Made by a program: the position numbers and the translations under genes
The notes under the pieces: model-generated
The model's database searches: none
Told to the model about the DNA's origin: nothing
What the model saw: only the letters and a program-made list of their open reading frames with translations
Part shown: in pieces, positions 38,081 to 48,700 of the stretch
How the letters are laid out: each line of letters begins with the position of its first letter
How positions within the stretch are numbered: position 1 is the stretch's first letter
Source: Ceratorhiza oryzae-sativae
Taxonomy: Eukaryota > Basidiomycota > Agaricomycetes > Cantharellales > Ceratobasidiaceae
DNA length: 64,000 nt
Direction: 5' to 3'
NCBI GenBank assembly: GCA_030998015.1
Contig: JARWMV010000036.1
Span: forward strand, 62,001-126,000

Positions 38081-38288
38081 AGAGGGTGGTACCACCTTAC
38101 CATTGCCAGGATACCAAGAGTTGGGACCTGGACAATACTTGGCTGAGATTTGGGGGAACTGAAAACTTTGAAATTTATAGACTCATGCAGGGTACAGAAG
38201 TCTTCTACTACCAAAACAATTCCCGGTTTCCTGTAATTCCTTATCGTCTCTGTCGCTCCTAGAATTCATCTGAGATCCTTTTCTGGAA

Positions 38289-39528
38289 ATGGTGTCACAA
38301 CCCTCTGCCCCTGCTTGGGCAAATATGTCTGATGGAGAAAAAGTCATTTACATGCTTCAGTCAATGGACGAGTTGCAAGAACGAACCAACAACCTCCAAA
38401 ATGATATTGGAGATGTTGAGCATAACAATAAGACCTACACCAACTCGCTTGAGGCAAAACTCACAACAAACCAAACCAAGATAGATGCTGATGTGGCTGG
38501 ACTAGCCACCAATGTTAACAACCTAGTTGGCATGTTAACAATACTTCAAACCACTATCACGCGCATGGAGGTGCAAATTAACACCTCCTCAGGTGGCCCA
38601 GGCGCCACCCAAGCACAACCCTCCTCTAGCACAACCCAGTTACAACCAGCCACCACCCCTGGTGGATCAACTGCAAAAGTTAAGATGGCTGCCCCCCAAA
38701 AATTTGATGGCACAAAGCATGAAGATGCCATCTCATTTAGGATCGCATGTGTGTGATACATCAACACAAACATGAGTGGGCACTCTGCAGATCAGGTGGT
38801 CACCTTCATTACATCCTACCTCAAAGGGTCTGCTGCTGAATGGGTTAACTCATATGAGGAATTTGAAATCCTAAACCCTGGAACCACAATTCCATGGCTT
38901 CATGATGCCAACCTGTTTTGGCAGGAATTCACTACCCATTATGGGGACTTGAACTGCACTGAAAATAACTGTGATAAATGGTGGAAACTGGAACAGTCCA
39001 AAACGGTTCAGGATTACCTCACCTTGTTCAACTTATATTCAACAGGGCTCAACTACAATGACATGGCCATGCGTGAACAATTCTATGATGGTCTATCATT
39101 GGATGTAACAGACAGCATGGTGGCCCAAAACTATGACCCCTGCACCAAAACCTTTGCCCAGCTCACCCAGCGGGCCCTGGAAATTGACTGTCACCTCATC
39201 TTGTTTGGTAGCAAAAGGACATCCCATGGAGGCAACAAGTCTAGCAGCAACAATGCCTCATCCAGTAAACTGCTGACAGCCTCCCAAAGTGGCCCCCCAA
39301 AAGAAAAGTTCAAGAGTGGGGAGCAAATATACAAAATCAAGGATGGCAGGGTGGTAAGGGGCCAAATTGTGGCCATTGGGCCCAATGCCAGAGGTTTCAT
39401 GGTCCCCACTGTCTGTTATGACAGTAGTAACTCCAATGTCCAAGAATCCTTCAAAGATATAAAGAAGGATAATCACCTGCTGGCAGCCCCCAAGGCAAAA
39501 GACCCAGATGCAATGGACCTAGATAGTG
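38289..39528 (+). pseudogene. Element A gag, 5' part
   Basis: Starts ATG 38,289 (MVSQPSAPAWANM) with a helical N-terminus, then the retrotransposon gag domain (FITSYLKGSAAEWVNSYEEF, FWQEFTTHYGD, LEQSKTVQDYLTLFN). It ends in a Lys/Asp-rich stretch that runs into AMDLDS. An in-frame TGA at 38,754-38,756 breaks it. The remaining part, with the zinc knuckle, is at 51,320-51,465 on the other side of element B. Confidence 0.85.
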
Positions 39529-40310
39529 TGTCGTGACCCTCTGGAGGCTCCCTTGTGGAGCACTTAAGTAGTGGCTGCGTTGACGGTTTGGTGCTATGCA
39601 GTATGTATTGAGCGTTCTAGTTACAGTGTTTGCTATGGTCTATGGTGGTTGACAAGATAAAGCAAGCTGAGGCGTCCAGTCTTGCTTTATCCTCCTTATA
39701 TATACCTGTGGCTGCGGTGGCTGCGGACGTATTATCTAAGCACACTCTGCAGTAGGAGTAGGTTATGTACAGTACTATGGGTTAGGTAATTGTTTGTCTT
39801 AAGTTTGTGCGGCTCTGAATCTTATAGAGCTGCACAAGGTCCGAGGGGTAGGTGCTGAGGTCACGTGATCCTGCTGTAAGCGCCAAGATCATGTGACAAG
39901 TCGCTCCTTGCTCCAAGTAACAAGGGAGAGAAATGCTGGAGCGAGTTCAGGGTAACCACCATAGGTGCTGAGGTCACGTGATCCTGCTGTAAGCACTGAG
40001 ATCACATGACAACTCACTCCTCGCTCCAAGTAACAAGGGAGAGAAATGCTGGAGTGAGTTCAGGGTAACCACCGTAGGTGCTGAGGTCACATGATCCTGC
40101 TGTAAGCGCTGAGATCACGTGACAACTCGCTCCTCGCTCCAAGTAACAAGGGAGAGAAATGCTGGAGTGAGTTCAGGGTAACCACCGTAAGCGCTGGCTA
40201 AGCGCCGAGGTCACGTGACCTTGTTTATGGCTTGTTCCACTTAGGAAAAATGCCATAAATCTGTAAAAATATTTGGTTGTTTTGTTATGTCCATTTGACA
40301 GGTCATAACA
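39529..40310 (-). repeat. 3' LTR of element B (782 bases)
   Basis: In plus orientation starts TGTCGTGACC and ends GTCATAACA. It holds three 113-base tandem units; the other LTR has two. Confidence 0.92.
39850..40190. repeat. 113-base tandem units inside the element B LTR
   Basis: AGGTGCTGAGG starts at 39,850, 39,963 and 40,076. Each unit carries TCACGTGA-type palindromes and a GCTCCAAGTAACAAGGGAG block. The sister LTR has units at about 50,968 and 51,079 only. Confidence 0.88.
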
Positions 40311-40325
40311 TTATCCCCCCCTTTG
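40311..40325 (-). other. Polypurine tract of element B
   Basis: On the minus strand CAAAGGGGGGGATAA sits directly before the 3' LTR. Confidence 0.75.
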
Positions 40326-40373
40326 GACATGTCTTGGGGGACCTCGAGACATGGTTTAGTTCCTTATGCAAAA

Positions 40374-40503
40374 GGAATCTCATGCACCAAGGAGGTTAAG
40401 GGCGCTGGACTCGAACCAACAACCTTTTGGCTGATTCAGTATTGTTTGATGAGGTCAGGCTGAGTCAGGCTAGACCCCTTAACCTCTCCGTTACATGAGA
40501 TTG
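40374..40503 (-). repeat. tRNA-like T-arm in an imperfect inverted repeat
   Basis: On the minus strand a canonical T-arm (GTTGG-TTCGAGT-CCAGC) with a perfect B-box GGTTCGAGTCC (40,407-40,417) is enclosed by TAAGGGG / GCCCTTA, spacing 85 bases (40,397-40,481). The outer ends (AATCTCATG, AGGTTAAGG) are also inverted copies. No clear A-box or anticodon arm, so I do not call a functional tRNA. It could be a tRNA-derived relic or a 3'-end structure of the element. Confidence 0.45.
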
Positions 40504-40619
40504 TTTTTCTTTTCTTTGTTGTGGAGGTTATTTAGGGGTGAGGATTTGTCTGCTTCTTCTCAGAATGCCCCAACTGTTTGGATGGGCATAGCAGAAGTTG
40601 TACAGTACTGTAAATTATT

Positions 40620-41975
40620 CTAAGGGAATACAAAGAATGGTTTTCCTCCTGCATACACCCATTCCACATTTCTTGATACCCATAAGTCCCCTTCTTCCCC
40701 CTCTATGTCTGACCAACATTTCATGATTGCTGACCAGCTATTTCCCAGAATAACTGTTGGCCGTACCTTCATTGATTTCACGTGCGCGTACCTGCCTGTG
40801 AAGTCCACCTTGTACTGGCTCAGGGCCTTGAGCGAGTACTTCCTGTTCGACTGGACCATGTTGTCCAGGATCCAAATGTCAGCATCTTCTGACAAGTTGC
40901 CCATATTCCACACATTGCACATCCAGCTGTGGCAGCCCTTGGATCGTGCATATGCTGTTTTCCCTGTTCCAGTTTCTCCTTCTATCACCAGGATGCGATG
41001 GCACACCCCTCTTCCCCTCTTCTCGACCTCCTTGGCAAACCATCTGTCTGCTCGGTCAATGTGCTCCCAGTCTTCCAGGACCTCTAACTCCACAGGGATT
41101 GCAGGCATGCAACCCTGGTCTTCCTTGTATGTGTACTTGGCATATGCTCATACCGAGTTCCACGTCGTCACCATCTGGAGGGGGCAGAGGCGCTTGAACG
41201 CCTGGTAGTACTCCTGTTTTGTTGCTGAGGCAACAATCTCTGTCCCATCCTCCAAGTCTGCCTCCATCCTTGACCATTTTCTGCCCTTTCCCTTCACCAA
41301 AATCTCCTCCAACCTTTCCAAGGTCAGGTCCCCCACCATCAGGTCCTCTATCTCCTTGCCATTAGCTCCAACGTCCTTCCAGAGATAGTTGAAGGCATCC
41401 CTTGCTGGGTTGCCTCCTGGTCCGTCCTTGAGGTCTTTGGGCCGTATGTTGGGGTGTTGCCCCTCAAAGTCCCAGAACCCCGCATTCTGGGTGTTCCACC
41501 CGCCCTTCCGTTCCTGACTGATGGAGAGGGCATGGACATGCAGGGGCTGGGTTGGGTCGTAGTTTGGCTCCTCTGGGTTGTGCCGTTCGACCACAGCTAA
41601 GGTTGCCCAGTGATTGGGTCAGTGGCAGCAGAATGCCTTGTATTGGGCAGCGAGCCCACTTGAGGGCTGATCGCGTAGCTTTGACCAGGTCAGCAGCACC
41701 GCCCTGGTCTGGACACAGAATCAGGGGGCCTGTGTGGTTTCGGTCAGCTCTTCAGACCCACGATCCATCAGTGTAAGCTGCATAGAAGCGGGTGAGGGGG
41801 CTTGGCTTGATTCTGAGGGCGCCAGCAATGGCAATGCCGACCTCTGCCCTGCGCTTGATTCGTTTGGCTGGGGTGTTCCCATGTTTGAGCCATCTTTGCT
41901 TAGCATTGTTGGTGTTTTTAGAAGTAGATGTATCTTGTGGGGAGGGCATGAGATGATGGCCCCTGTTACCCCCAA
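40620..41975 (-). pseudogene. Rep-like rolling-circle initiator (HUH nuclease + SF3 helicase), degenerate
   Basis: CRESS-DNA-virus-type Rep, closest in layout to geminivirus/genomovirus Reps by eye. Such proteins nick a circular DNA at a hairpin origin, stay bound through Tyr, and unwind DNA. In one minus-strand frame, in order: motif-I-like VLLTWSK (near 41,680), HUH motif LHVHAL (41,525-41,542), a GRS-like FWDFEGQHPNI segment, motif III YLWKD with the expected catalytic Tyr (41,373-41,393), Walker A GETGTGKT (near 40,965), Walker B DADIWILDN (near 40,870), and motif C VILGN (near 40,745). The frame is closed by TGA at 41,721-41,723, 41,619-41,621 and 41,148-41,150. Final stop TAG at 40,620. 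No ATG is certain at the 5' end, and a competing frame exists at 41,752-41,949. It lies in the sense orientation of element B between pol and the 3' LTR. Not expected to make a full protein. Confidence 0.82.
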
Positions 41976-42430
41976 AGGTGTCCCCTAGATATACCCTCTC
42001 TGGTTGTTGTGGTCACGTGGTTTCCTGATGTAGGCTTGTGCTGGTTATGATGCATCTCCGAGGGGTGCCCTTCCTGCGTTCCCCTGCGTCGGCCTTTCTC
42101 CTCGCTACGCTCGGGGCCTCTGCTCCTCCACTTCGGTCAGTGCCCCCTCTCCAACCCCTCCAGTAGTTAGGGGATAGCGTATATTCATGTGACTAGGCTA
42201 GGTCATGTGATTCCTGTGCTTTGTTGTTTGTTTTCTGGCAGGTGGTCACATGACTAGGCTAGGTCATGTGATTCCCCTGTTTTGTTGTTTGTTTTCTGGC
42301 AGATGGTCATGTGTCTGTTGGTGTCACCTGACTGGACCTTGTTTTGATGTTTGTGCAAGTTATCGTGTTGCACCATGGTTTTTTAATGTTTGTGGTTTTT
42401 GTTGTTTTCCTTCCTCATCCTGTCTTTACT
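41976..42430. promoter_or_regulatory. Divergent intergenic region with 61-base direct repeats and hairpin
   Basis: Lies between the leftward Rep-like gene and the rightward gene at 42,431. Two 61-base direct repeats start at 42,186 and 42,247. The second contains a perfect inverted repeat CACATGAC/GTCATGTG (42,247-42,270) around TAGGCTAG; the first has it with changes. A GC-rich stretch covers 42,060-42,180. The canonical nonanucleotide TAATATTAC is not present. May hold divergent promoters and, speculatively, a former replication origin. Confidence 0.5.
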
Positions 42431-42972
42431 ATGTGTGTTATTTCCCTTAACTACAATCCCCTTGACTGCACCTGCTGGTCTCTCCCTGAGGGGGAGTACT
42501 GCACCTACTGTGATGCTGTGTGCAACGCCTCCCTTGAAGACTTCTATGGAGGTGTTGGGGACTGGTTCTTCTGTGGGGTGCCAGGTACGTGTGTTCGTTC
42601 TTTGTTGTTCTCATGTAGCTAACTTGTTCTGTAGAAGAGCGCATCCTCCTTGATGGTTGGGCCCATGAGGTCACCCTTGAGCATGTCTGGGTGCTTGTTG
42701 ATCAGGACTACAAGTCCTTTGAGGAGTGGTCTCACCAGGCCGCTCTTGCTGAATTCTTCAAGGAGGGTTCTGCTCCCTTGTTTGATGAGGCTTCGCCCTT
42801 TGCAGCATCTGGTTCTGGGTGTTTCCAGAACTACATGGCCAACTTCCCAGGGGGGGAGGCTCCTTGGCTGCAGCCCACTACCTGGTCAGTTGTTCAGACC
42901 AATAAGAAGGATAAAAGGGGCAAGAAGCCCTATACCCGGCCCCTCAAGGGCAAACATAAAAATAAAGAGTAA
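42431..42972 (+). CDS. Two-exon cargo gene X, Cys-rich, unknown function
   Basis: Exons 42,431-42,584 and 42,635-42,972 join in frame through a 50-base GT-AG intron, giving 163 residues. The N-terminal half is Cys rich and acidic/aromatic (CTCWSLPEGEYCTYCDAVC), suggesting a metal-binding or disulfide module. The middle is acidic and helical (SFEEWSHQAALAEFF) and the C-terminus strongly basic (KKDKRGKKPYTRPLKGKHKN), like a nuclear localisation or nucleic-acid-binding tail. An in-frame upstream ATG (42,347) would add a hydrophobic N-terminus; I prefer 42,431. It runs antisense to element B, divergent from the Rep-like gene and convergent with the gene ending at 43,057. No in-frame stop, unlike its neighbours. 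Family not recognised. Confidence 0.6.
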
Positions 42973-43056
42973 AAAGGAAATGTATTAAGTTTGGTGTGTA
43001 AAAGAAAAAATAAAACTCTTATACATTTGGGAGGCACTTCGTGGGAGGCAAAGTGG

Positions 43057-43878
43057 TCATATGGGGGTTGGTTCCAACAGTGGCACCTCCTCCAGAGCTT
43101 TGACAAGCTCATTTTCCCACCAGTCCCAGTCCTGTTTGGCTTCCTCTGCAGCTGGGTCCAGGGTGGGTTCCTTTATTTCTGGCTTGGCTTCTTCCTCAGC
43201 CATGACCAGTGATTCTAGGCTTGATGTAAGGCTTGTCATATCAGTGTCGTAATTGGTGTTTTTGTTTGGGTGCACCTTCACCCAATTTCGGAAGTCGCTC
43301 ATGTTTGCCTGCTTCGTCCTGATAGCAGTAAACATCTCATCAGTGGTAGTTGCTTCGAGCAGTCCCACATACGGTGTGGCTGGTGTCAACTTCCATTCTT
43401 CCAGCAATGCCTTTGCCCGGCGCTCCACCTCCCAGTCCCCCCCGTCTGCCATTTGGCCTGTGGCCCTCCTCTGTTGTCTTGCTGCCTTGGTCACCATGTC
43501 GACTGTTGGTCCCATGATATTGTCAACGACATACATCGGTGTTCTTAGCAAGGCGTTTCTTGTCGTTGGCTTCTGGCTTCCATGCCATGTCAGGACCCCT
43601 AACCTGGGATCCAGGTACTTGTCATTGTCGATCCAGTTCCTTTCATCCCTTAACTTCTTTGGGATGTACACTAGGTTAGCCCCTGGCAACAGTTGTTCGG
43701 CATACCTCTGGGCGTCTTCCACACTGGAGCAGTACATCCCTGGTTTAGGACGATTTTCCCTGCCAGGGTAGGGTGCTGGCCACCTGGTGGTGGGTGGCTG
43801 CCAAAGTGGGGCCACCTGATTTTCAGCAAGTGGTGTGTAACAGTTGGGATGTGCAACTGGGTGAGTGACAAAAGGCAT
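43057..43878 (-). CDS. Cargo gene Y, 273 residues, unknown function
   Basis: Open frame from ATG 43,878 (MPFVTHPVAHP) to the stop at 43,057; the frame is open further upstream, to at least 43,911. The N-terminal part is Pro/Trp/His rich. The middle has charged helices (AARQQRRATGQMADGGDWEV, RAKALLEEW) and the C-terminus is acidic (EEEAKPEIKEPTLDPAAEE, DWDWWENELVKALEEV). No membrane segment or known motif. Same orientation as element B pol, with its 3' end only 84 bases from the 3' end of gene X. The intact frame inside a decayed element suggests recent origin or selection, or chance protection. Confidence 0.5.
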   Translation of the reverse strand: MPFVTHPVAHPNCYTPLAENQVAPLWQPPTTRWPAPYPGRENRPKPGMYCSSVEDAQRYAEQLLPGANLVYIPKKLRDERNWIDNDKYLDPRLGVLTWHGSQKPTTRNALLRTPMYVVDNIMGPTVDMVTKAARQQRRATGQMADGGDWEVERRAKALLEEWKLTPATPYVGLLEATTTDEMFTAIRTKQANMSDFRNWVKVHPNKNTNYDTDMTSLTSSLESLVMAEEEAKPEIKEPTLDPAAEEAKQDWDWWENELVKALEEVPLLEPTPI

Positions 43879-45321
43879 GTTTTGGGGTTTTGCCAGTGTG
43901 TTGTGGTGCAAGTGAGGTGGTAGAGCGGGCTCTGGCCTTTCCTGGGTATCCTGGATGGCTCTTTTTAAAGCTTTCCAGATCCTCGTTTGGTTCTCTTTGG
44001 CCTGCCTTTTGAGTCACCTGAGTGCTGACTTGTCTTGACTGGCATTGGTGCATCTGGTAAGCGCCTTTGTGTTATGGATCACTAACATTTTCTATTATTT
44101 TAGTCCGCTCTGCCAACAAGTGATGCCTCTGTAATTAAATTGGGAAATACTTGAATTTGTATGCACTCTGAATTGTACTATTTTCTGTTCCATTAAATAG
44201 TACAAAATTCCCGCTCTCCAACGCATATTTTATTAAGATTTTATGATAAGATCTCAGAGAGATACAGAGGTTGCGATATTTCCTCTTATCAGGAGATATT
44301 GATTACAACATCGCACCGCTCATATCTCGGCAACCGCTTACGCTATCAAAGCGATCTTGTGCTCTATCGATAGCCAATCTTCGGCGGTATCTGCTGCCCG
44401 AAGATCGTCGCGATCCACCGGATCCTCGCGCCGGAATGGCCCGAAGATCATTAGAATCTTACTGGACCATCAATCAAGATCTAATGACTCCAGTGAGTCA
44501 GGAGAGCTTCCCAAATTGATCCAGAAGCTTCTCTGACTCACTTTATGACTCACTGAGATGTAGCCTCCATTCATTACATGTATATACTATGATAATATGA
44601 TCTACAAGCCAATAGCAGGTCTCAGATGCATCAATGCCTTCGATCCACACCCTGTCTTTACTCTTTTATCCTATACTGGGCTAGGGTGTACCCCAAGTAT
44701 AGCAGTACCCTCTTTTGATGATTGCACTGGCATGCATGTATCTATTTGGCTCTGGAATGCCCTCCTCAGGGTATAAAAGGACCTCCTCTGAGGCCCTTCC
44801 AGACCGCCTCCCTCTACTCAACCCAGACCGGTTATTGGTTTCTTTTCTCTTTCTATTTCTCTTGTCTGTGTGTGATTTCTTATATAACTAGTACTGAGGA
44901 ATATAGTACCATATTAGTTATATACTGTCTGAGTCATTGTATCTTATATACAGAGATATATAAGGATACAATATTGCCTGATTGAGCGTGACATTAAGTA
45001 CCAGCTATTAGAGGAAATCTAAGTACCTGTAGCTGAGGAAGTACACGCATTAGGCAGCCCACCATTTATCCTATAAGATATCGCTTAAGCCTAGTATTAA
45101 GATTAGTATCAGTTAGTCCAAGCGACTAGGGCTGAACTACATTTAAGATATCTAAGGGAACCTGACCATAGTAGTCTTGCTCTTTATACCTATAAATTAG
45201 TCAGTTTACACTGTGAAAGATTAAGACTACCTTGAGTGTTACTTGATCGCATTGCAACTACTTTGAGCCTTCTTACTCTAGTCTAAGAAGTATTGAGTAC
45301 GATTAGTGTATACTAACATAT
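43879..45321. other. Non-coding cargo segment with a TATA promoter
   Basis: Between gene Y and the end of pol. Contains GGGTATAAAAGGACC near 44,777 inside an inverted repeat CCTCAG/CTGAGG, on the plus strand, which looks like the U3/R part of another LTR. An isolated CpG-rich patch lies at about 44,300-44,460. A decayed plus-strand coding trace lies at 45,110-45,260. I cannot place LTR ends. Confidence 0.4.
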
Positions 45322-48300
45322 CTACATTTGCTTAAGCTCTAGATATTCAAGTGTACCCTGACCCGTAACACTTTGCAAGTCATTTAGAACCTCTTTCATG
45401 TCAGCAAACTTGCTGGCACGTTCCATTGTGTCTTCTATTGGGTCGTAGCCCTTCCATCTGATTTGGTAAAACAGCTTGCCATTCTGCCATTCATAATTTG
45501 CAATGTGGTCCACCTTGTATTCCTCCTCTCCTTTTTCCGTTATGATTGGTGGTGGTTTGGCCTGCCTTCTTCAGAAGTCTTTATCTTCTGTGAATGGTGA
45601 GAGGAGATTTACATGGAATACATTGTGTACACGTATGGTTTTAGGTAGGTCCAGGCAATATGCATGGGATGAGATCTTTTCTGTGACTCCAAAGGGCCCC
45701 CCTTTTCGGTTGTCCAGTTTCTTGGAGGGTCTCTTGGACGAGAGGTTTGTTAGGAGCAGCCAAACCTTGTCTCCTACCTTGAATTCCCTCCCTTTCTTTT
45801 CCATTTGTTGGTGTAATTCCATTGAGGCTCTTGCCTCATCCCATACCTTTTCCATTTGATTGCGCATGTTGTCTGCAGCAGGTGCCTCAGATGGTTCTTC
45901 TCCCTCTCGGATAACCCATCTTGGGTTTTTTCCATATACTGTTTCAAATGGGGTTTGTCCTGTTGTAGCATTTACGTGGTTGTTATGGCAGAATTCGGCA
46001 ATGGGTAACCATTTTACCCAATCATCTTGTCTATAATTGCAGAAGGTTCTTAAGAACCCTTCTACCCATTGATTTGTCCTTTCCGACAGACCATCTGTTT
46101 CTGGATGGAAAGCAGTGGAGAATCTGGGCTTTGTCCCAATTCCTTTGTATAGGGCTTTTAGGAATTGGCTGTTAAAGGTTGGCCCTCGGTCTGAGACAGT
46201 GGTTTCTGGGGTCCCGTGATGTCTCCATACTTCCCTTATAAATATTTCTGCCAGTTCTTCTGCATTGGTGCTCTCCAGACATGGTACAAAATGGGCCTGC
46301 TGGGAGAAGCAATCTACAACTGTCAAGATACTGTCGTACCCCTTTGAGATGGGTAATTTGACGATGAAATCGTATGCAACATCTGCCTATGGTTTCCATG
46401 GGATTGGTAAGGACTTCAGGGGAGTGCCTTGTTTGTGTCCTTTGCTTCTTTGACATGTTTCACAAGATTCCACGTATTGGTTTACTTGGGCCTTCATTCC
46501 TGGCCAATAGTAATCCCTTGATAGTAATTCTAGTGTTCGGGCTTGTCCCTGATGACCTGCCACTGGGGCGTCATGGCACTCCTCAAGGAGACTCAACCTC
46601 AAGTCCTTGTCATCCGGGATGTAGAGCCTATCGTCATACCTTAATAGGCCCTCCTTCATTTCATACCGTCTAAATTCCTTCTGTACTGAGGGCGGTAGTT
46701 GTTCTTTATTTGCCACACTCAGCCTTAAGGATCTGATAAATTCGTCTTCTTCCTGAGCTTCTTTAAGCTCTTCCCAGAAATTCCCCTGTACTTCTGCCAT
46801 GAAACCTATGAACCTTTCTTCTGGAATCATGATCTGTGGTTCCATAGGGGTATCCCCATGGTCGCTCCTTCTGGAAAGGGCATCTGGCTTCTGTGAGAGT
46901 TTCCCTGGTCTATACACAATCTGAAAATTGAAGGGTGCCAGAGTGAGATACCATCTGGCATGCCTTCTATTCCACATCTGGGCATTTTGCCAGTACTGGA
47001 GGTTCCTATGGTCAGTGTATATCACAATAGGTTCCTCTGTCCCTTCTAAGTATAACCTCCAGTGCTCTAAGGACCTAACAATTGCAAGCAACTCCTTGTC
47101 GTAGGTGTCATAATTTTTCTCTGGTGGGGTGAAGCTCTTCGATAGGAAGGCAATTGGATGCAATCGGTTGTCATCACCCTTTTGGCTTAGTACCGCCCCC
47201 ATGGCCACTCCTGAGGCGTCTGTTTCCAGTATGTATGGCCTGTTTGGGTTTGGGTGGATCAGGACCGGTTCTCTTGCTACTGCTTCTTTGATAGCTTCAA
47301 ATGCTTCCTGTTGTTTTCTTTCCCACAGGAATTTGACATCTTTTTGGGTGAGATCTGTGAGGGGTTTGGCTAAGGTACTAAACTTCTCTATCCACCTTCT
47401 ATAGAACCCCACGAAGCCTAGGAAGGCTTGGACTTCTTTTACTGTGTTAGGTTCTGGCCATTCTAGAACTGCCTTTACCTTTTCCTTTTCCATCGATATC
47501 CCTTCTGGGGATATGACAATTCCAATGAAGCTTACCTCCTTCACAAAGAACTGACACTTGTGTGGTTTGAGGAAGAGGTGGTTTTCCCTCATTCTTCTTA
47601 ACACTTCCCTGACATGTTGTACGTGTTCTTCCCTGTTTCTGGAAAACACTAGTACATCGTCCATGTAGATTACCACATAATCGTCTATTATTCACGGAAC
47701 TTTTCCATCATGAACCTGGTAAAGGTTCTTGGTCCTTCTTTTACTCCGAATGGCATGACCAAGCATTCAAACTGGCCTTCTCCTGTCCTGAAAGCTGTTT
47801 TCCATTCGTCTCCCTCTTTTACCCTGATGTTGTTGAACCCCCATCGAACATCCATTTTTGAATAGATGGTTGCATCCTTCAGTCTCTCAATCAATTCTAT
47901 TTGGATTGGAAGTGGAAACCTGTCTGGCTTGGTGATGTCATTCATCTTACGGTAGTCGACTACCAACCTAAGCCCTCCATCTGCTTTGTTCACATAGAAA
48001 CAGGGTGCAGCTACAACTGACTGGCTGGGCCTTATTTTCCCGTTTCTTAGTTCCTCCTCTAGGTACTCCCTGAGCGCCTTTGTTTCTGCTGGCGACATAC
48101 TGTACCTCTTTGCAGGCTTTGGCAGCTCCGCTCCCTCGATCAGGTCCATTTTGAAGTCTAGGTTACCTCGGTGGGGTGGAAGTTCTCGGAAACCTTCTTC
48201 CCCAAATAGGTCTTCAAAATCCCTAAATTCTTCTGGGATTTGTAGGCTTTCACTTGCTGCCCTTGCCTTGATTTCGTCTGGGTATGAGATGGTAAGGTCT

Positions 48301-48683
48301 TTCCAATCTATGATAGGTTCTGCTTCTTCAAGCCATTCTTTCCCTAGGACTATGTCTGTGTCACCTAGGGTCATTACATAAAGGGAGCATTTTAGTGTCT
48401 TCCCTTCCACTTCGATGTTTAGTTCTGCCCTTTCTTCTATGGCATCCTTGATTTCATTTCCATCAATGGCCACAATTGATTTCTTGTGTTTGAGGGGAGT
48501 GGTTGGAATCCCTTTTTCCCTTGAATAGGCCTTATCGATGAAGTTGGTTGAAGATCCTGAGTCAATCAGCGTCTTAGCTGGTTCCATGATTCCCTCTACC
48601 GTAGTGTATATTATTGATTGATTACTAGACTTCTTGAGGTAACATACATCTGCGGTAGGGGTTATATTGGGGTCCTCCAACAT
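45322..48683 (-). pseudogene. Element B pol: protease, RT, RNase H, integrase, chromodomain
   Basis: Begins ATG 48,683. Protease active site LIDSGSSTNF (near 48,560). RT with VVDYRKMND and YMDD (near 47,660). RNase H with ILETDASGVAMGAVLSQ and TDHRNLQYW. Integrase zinc finger (HDAPVAGHQG ... CETC) and DDE core (Asp in TVVDCFS near 46,320, Asp in SDRGPTF near 46,195, Glu in DGLSERTNQW near 46,080). The C-terminal chromodomain (EYKVDHIANYEWQNGKLFYQ, YDPIEDTME, 45,340-45,520) marks it as a chromovirus, whose integrase targets marked chromatin. Breaks: tandem stops and a one-base loss before the YMDD part (near 47,690), TAG at 46,387-46,389 where Trp is expected, TGA at 45,571-45,573. Not autonomous now. 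Confidence 0.92.
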
Positions 48684-48700
48684 GGAAGTGGTAGGACCAA

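Noticed and set aside
40374..40503. Functional tRNA gene
   Set aside because: T-arm and B-box are good, but A-box, D-arm and a 7-base anticodon loop are not convincing.
41976..42430. CRESS-virus origin nonamer next to the Rep-like gene
   Set aside because: Neither TAATATTAC nor its reverse complement is present; the hairpin loop is TAGGCTAG. An origin cannot be claimed.
43253..43771. Plus-strand open frame of 172 codons
   Set aside because: Exact antisense of cargo gene Y, which has the better charge and helix pattern.
44100..45321. Solo LTR around the TATA box at 44,777
   Set aside because: Promoter look is good, but no TG/CA ends with a matching target duplication could be found.
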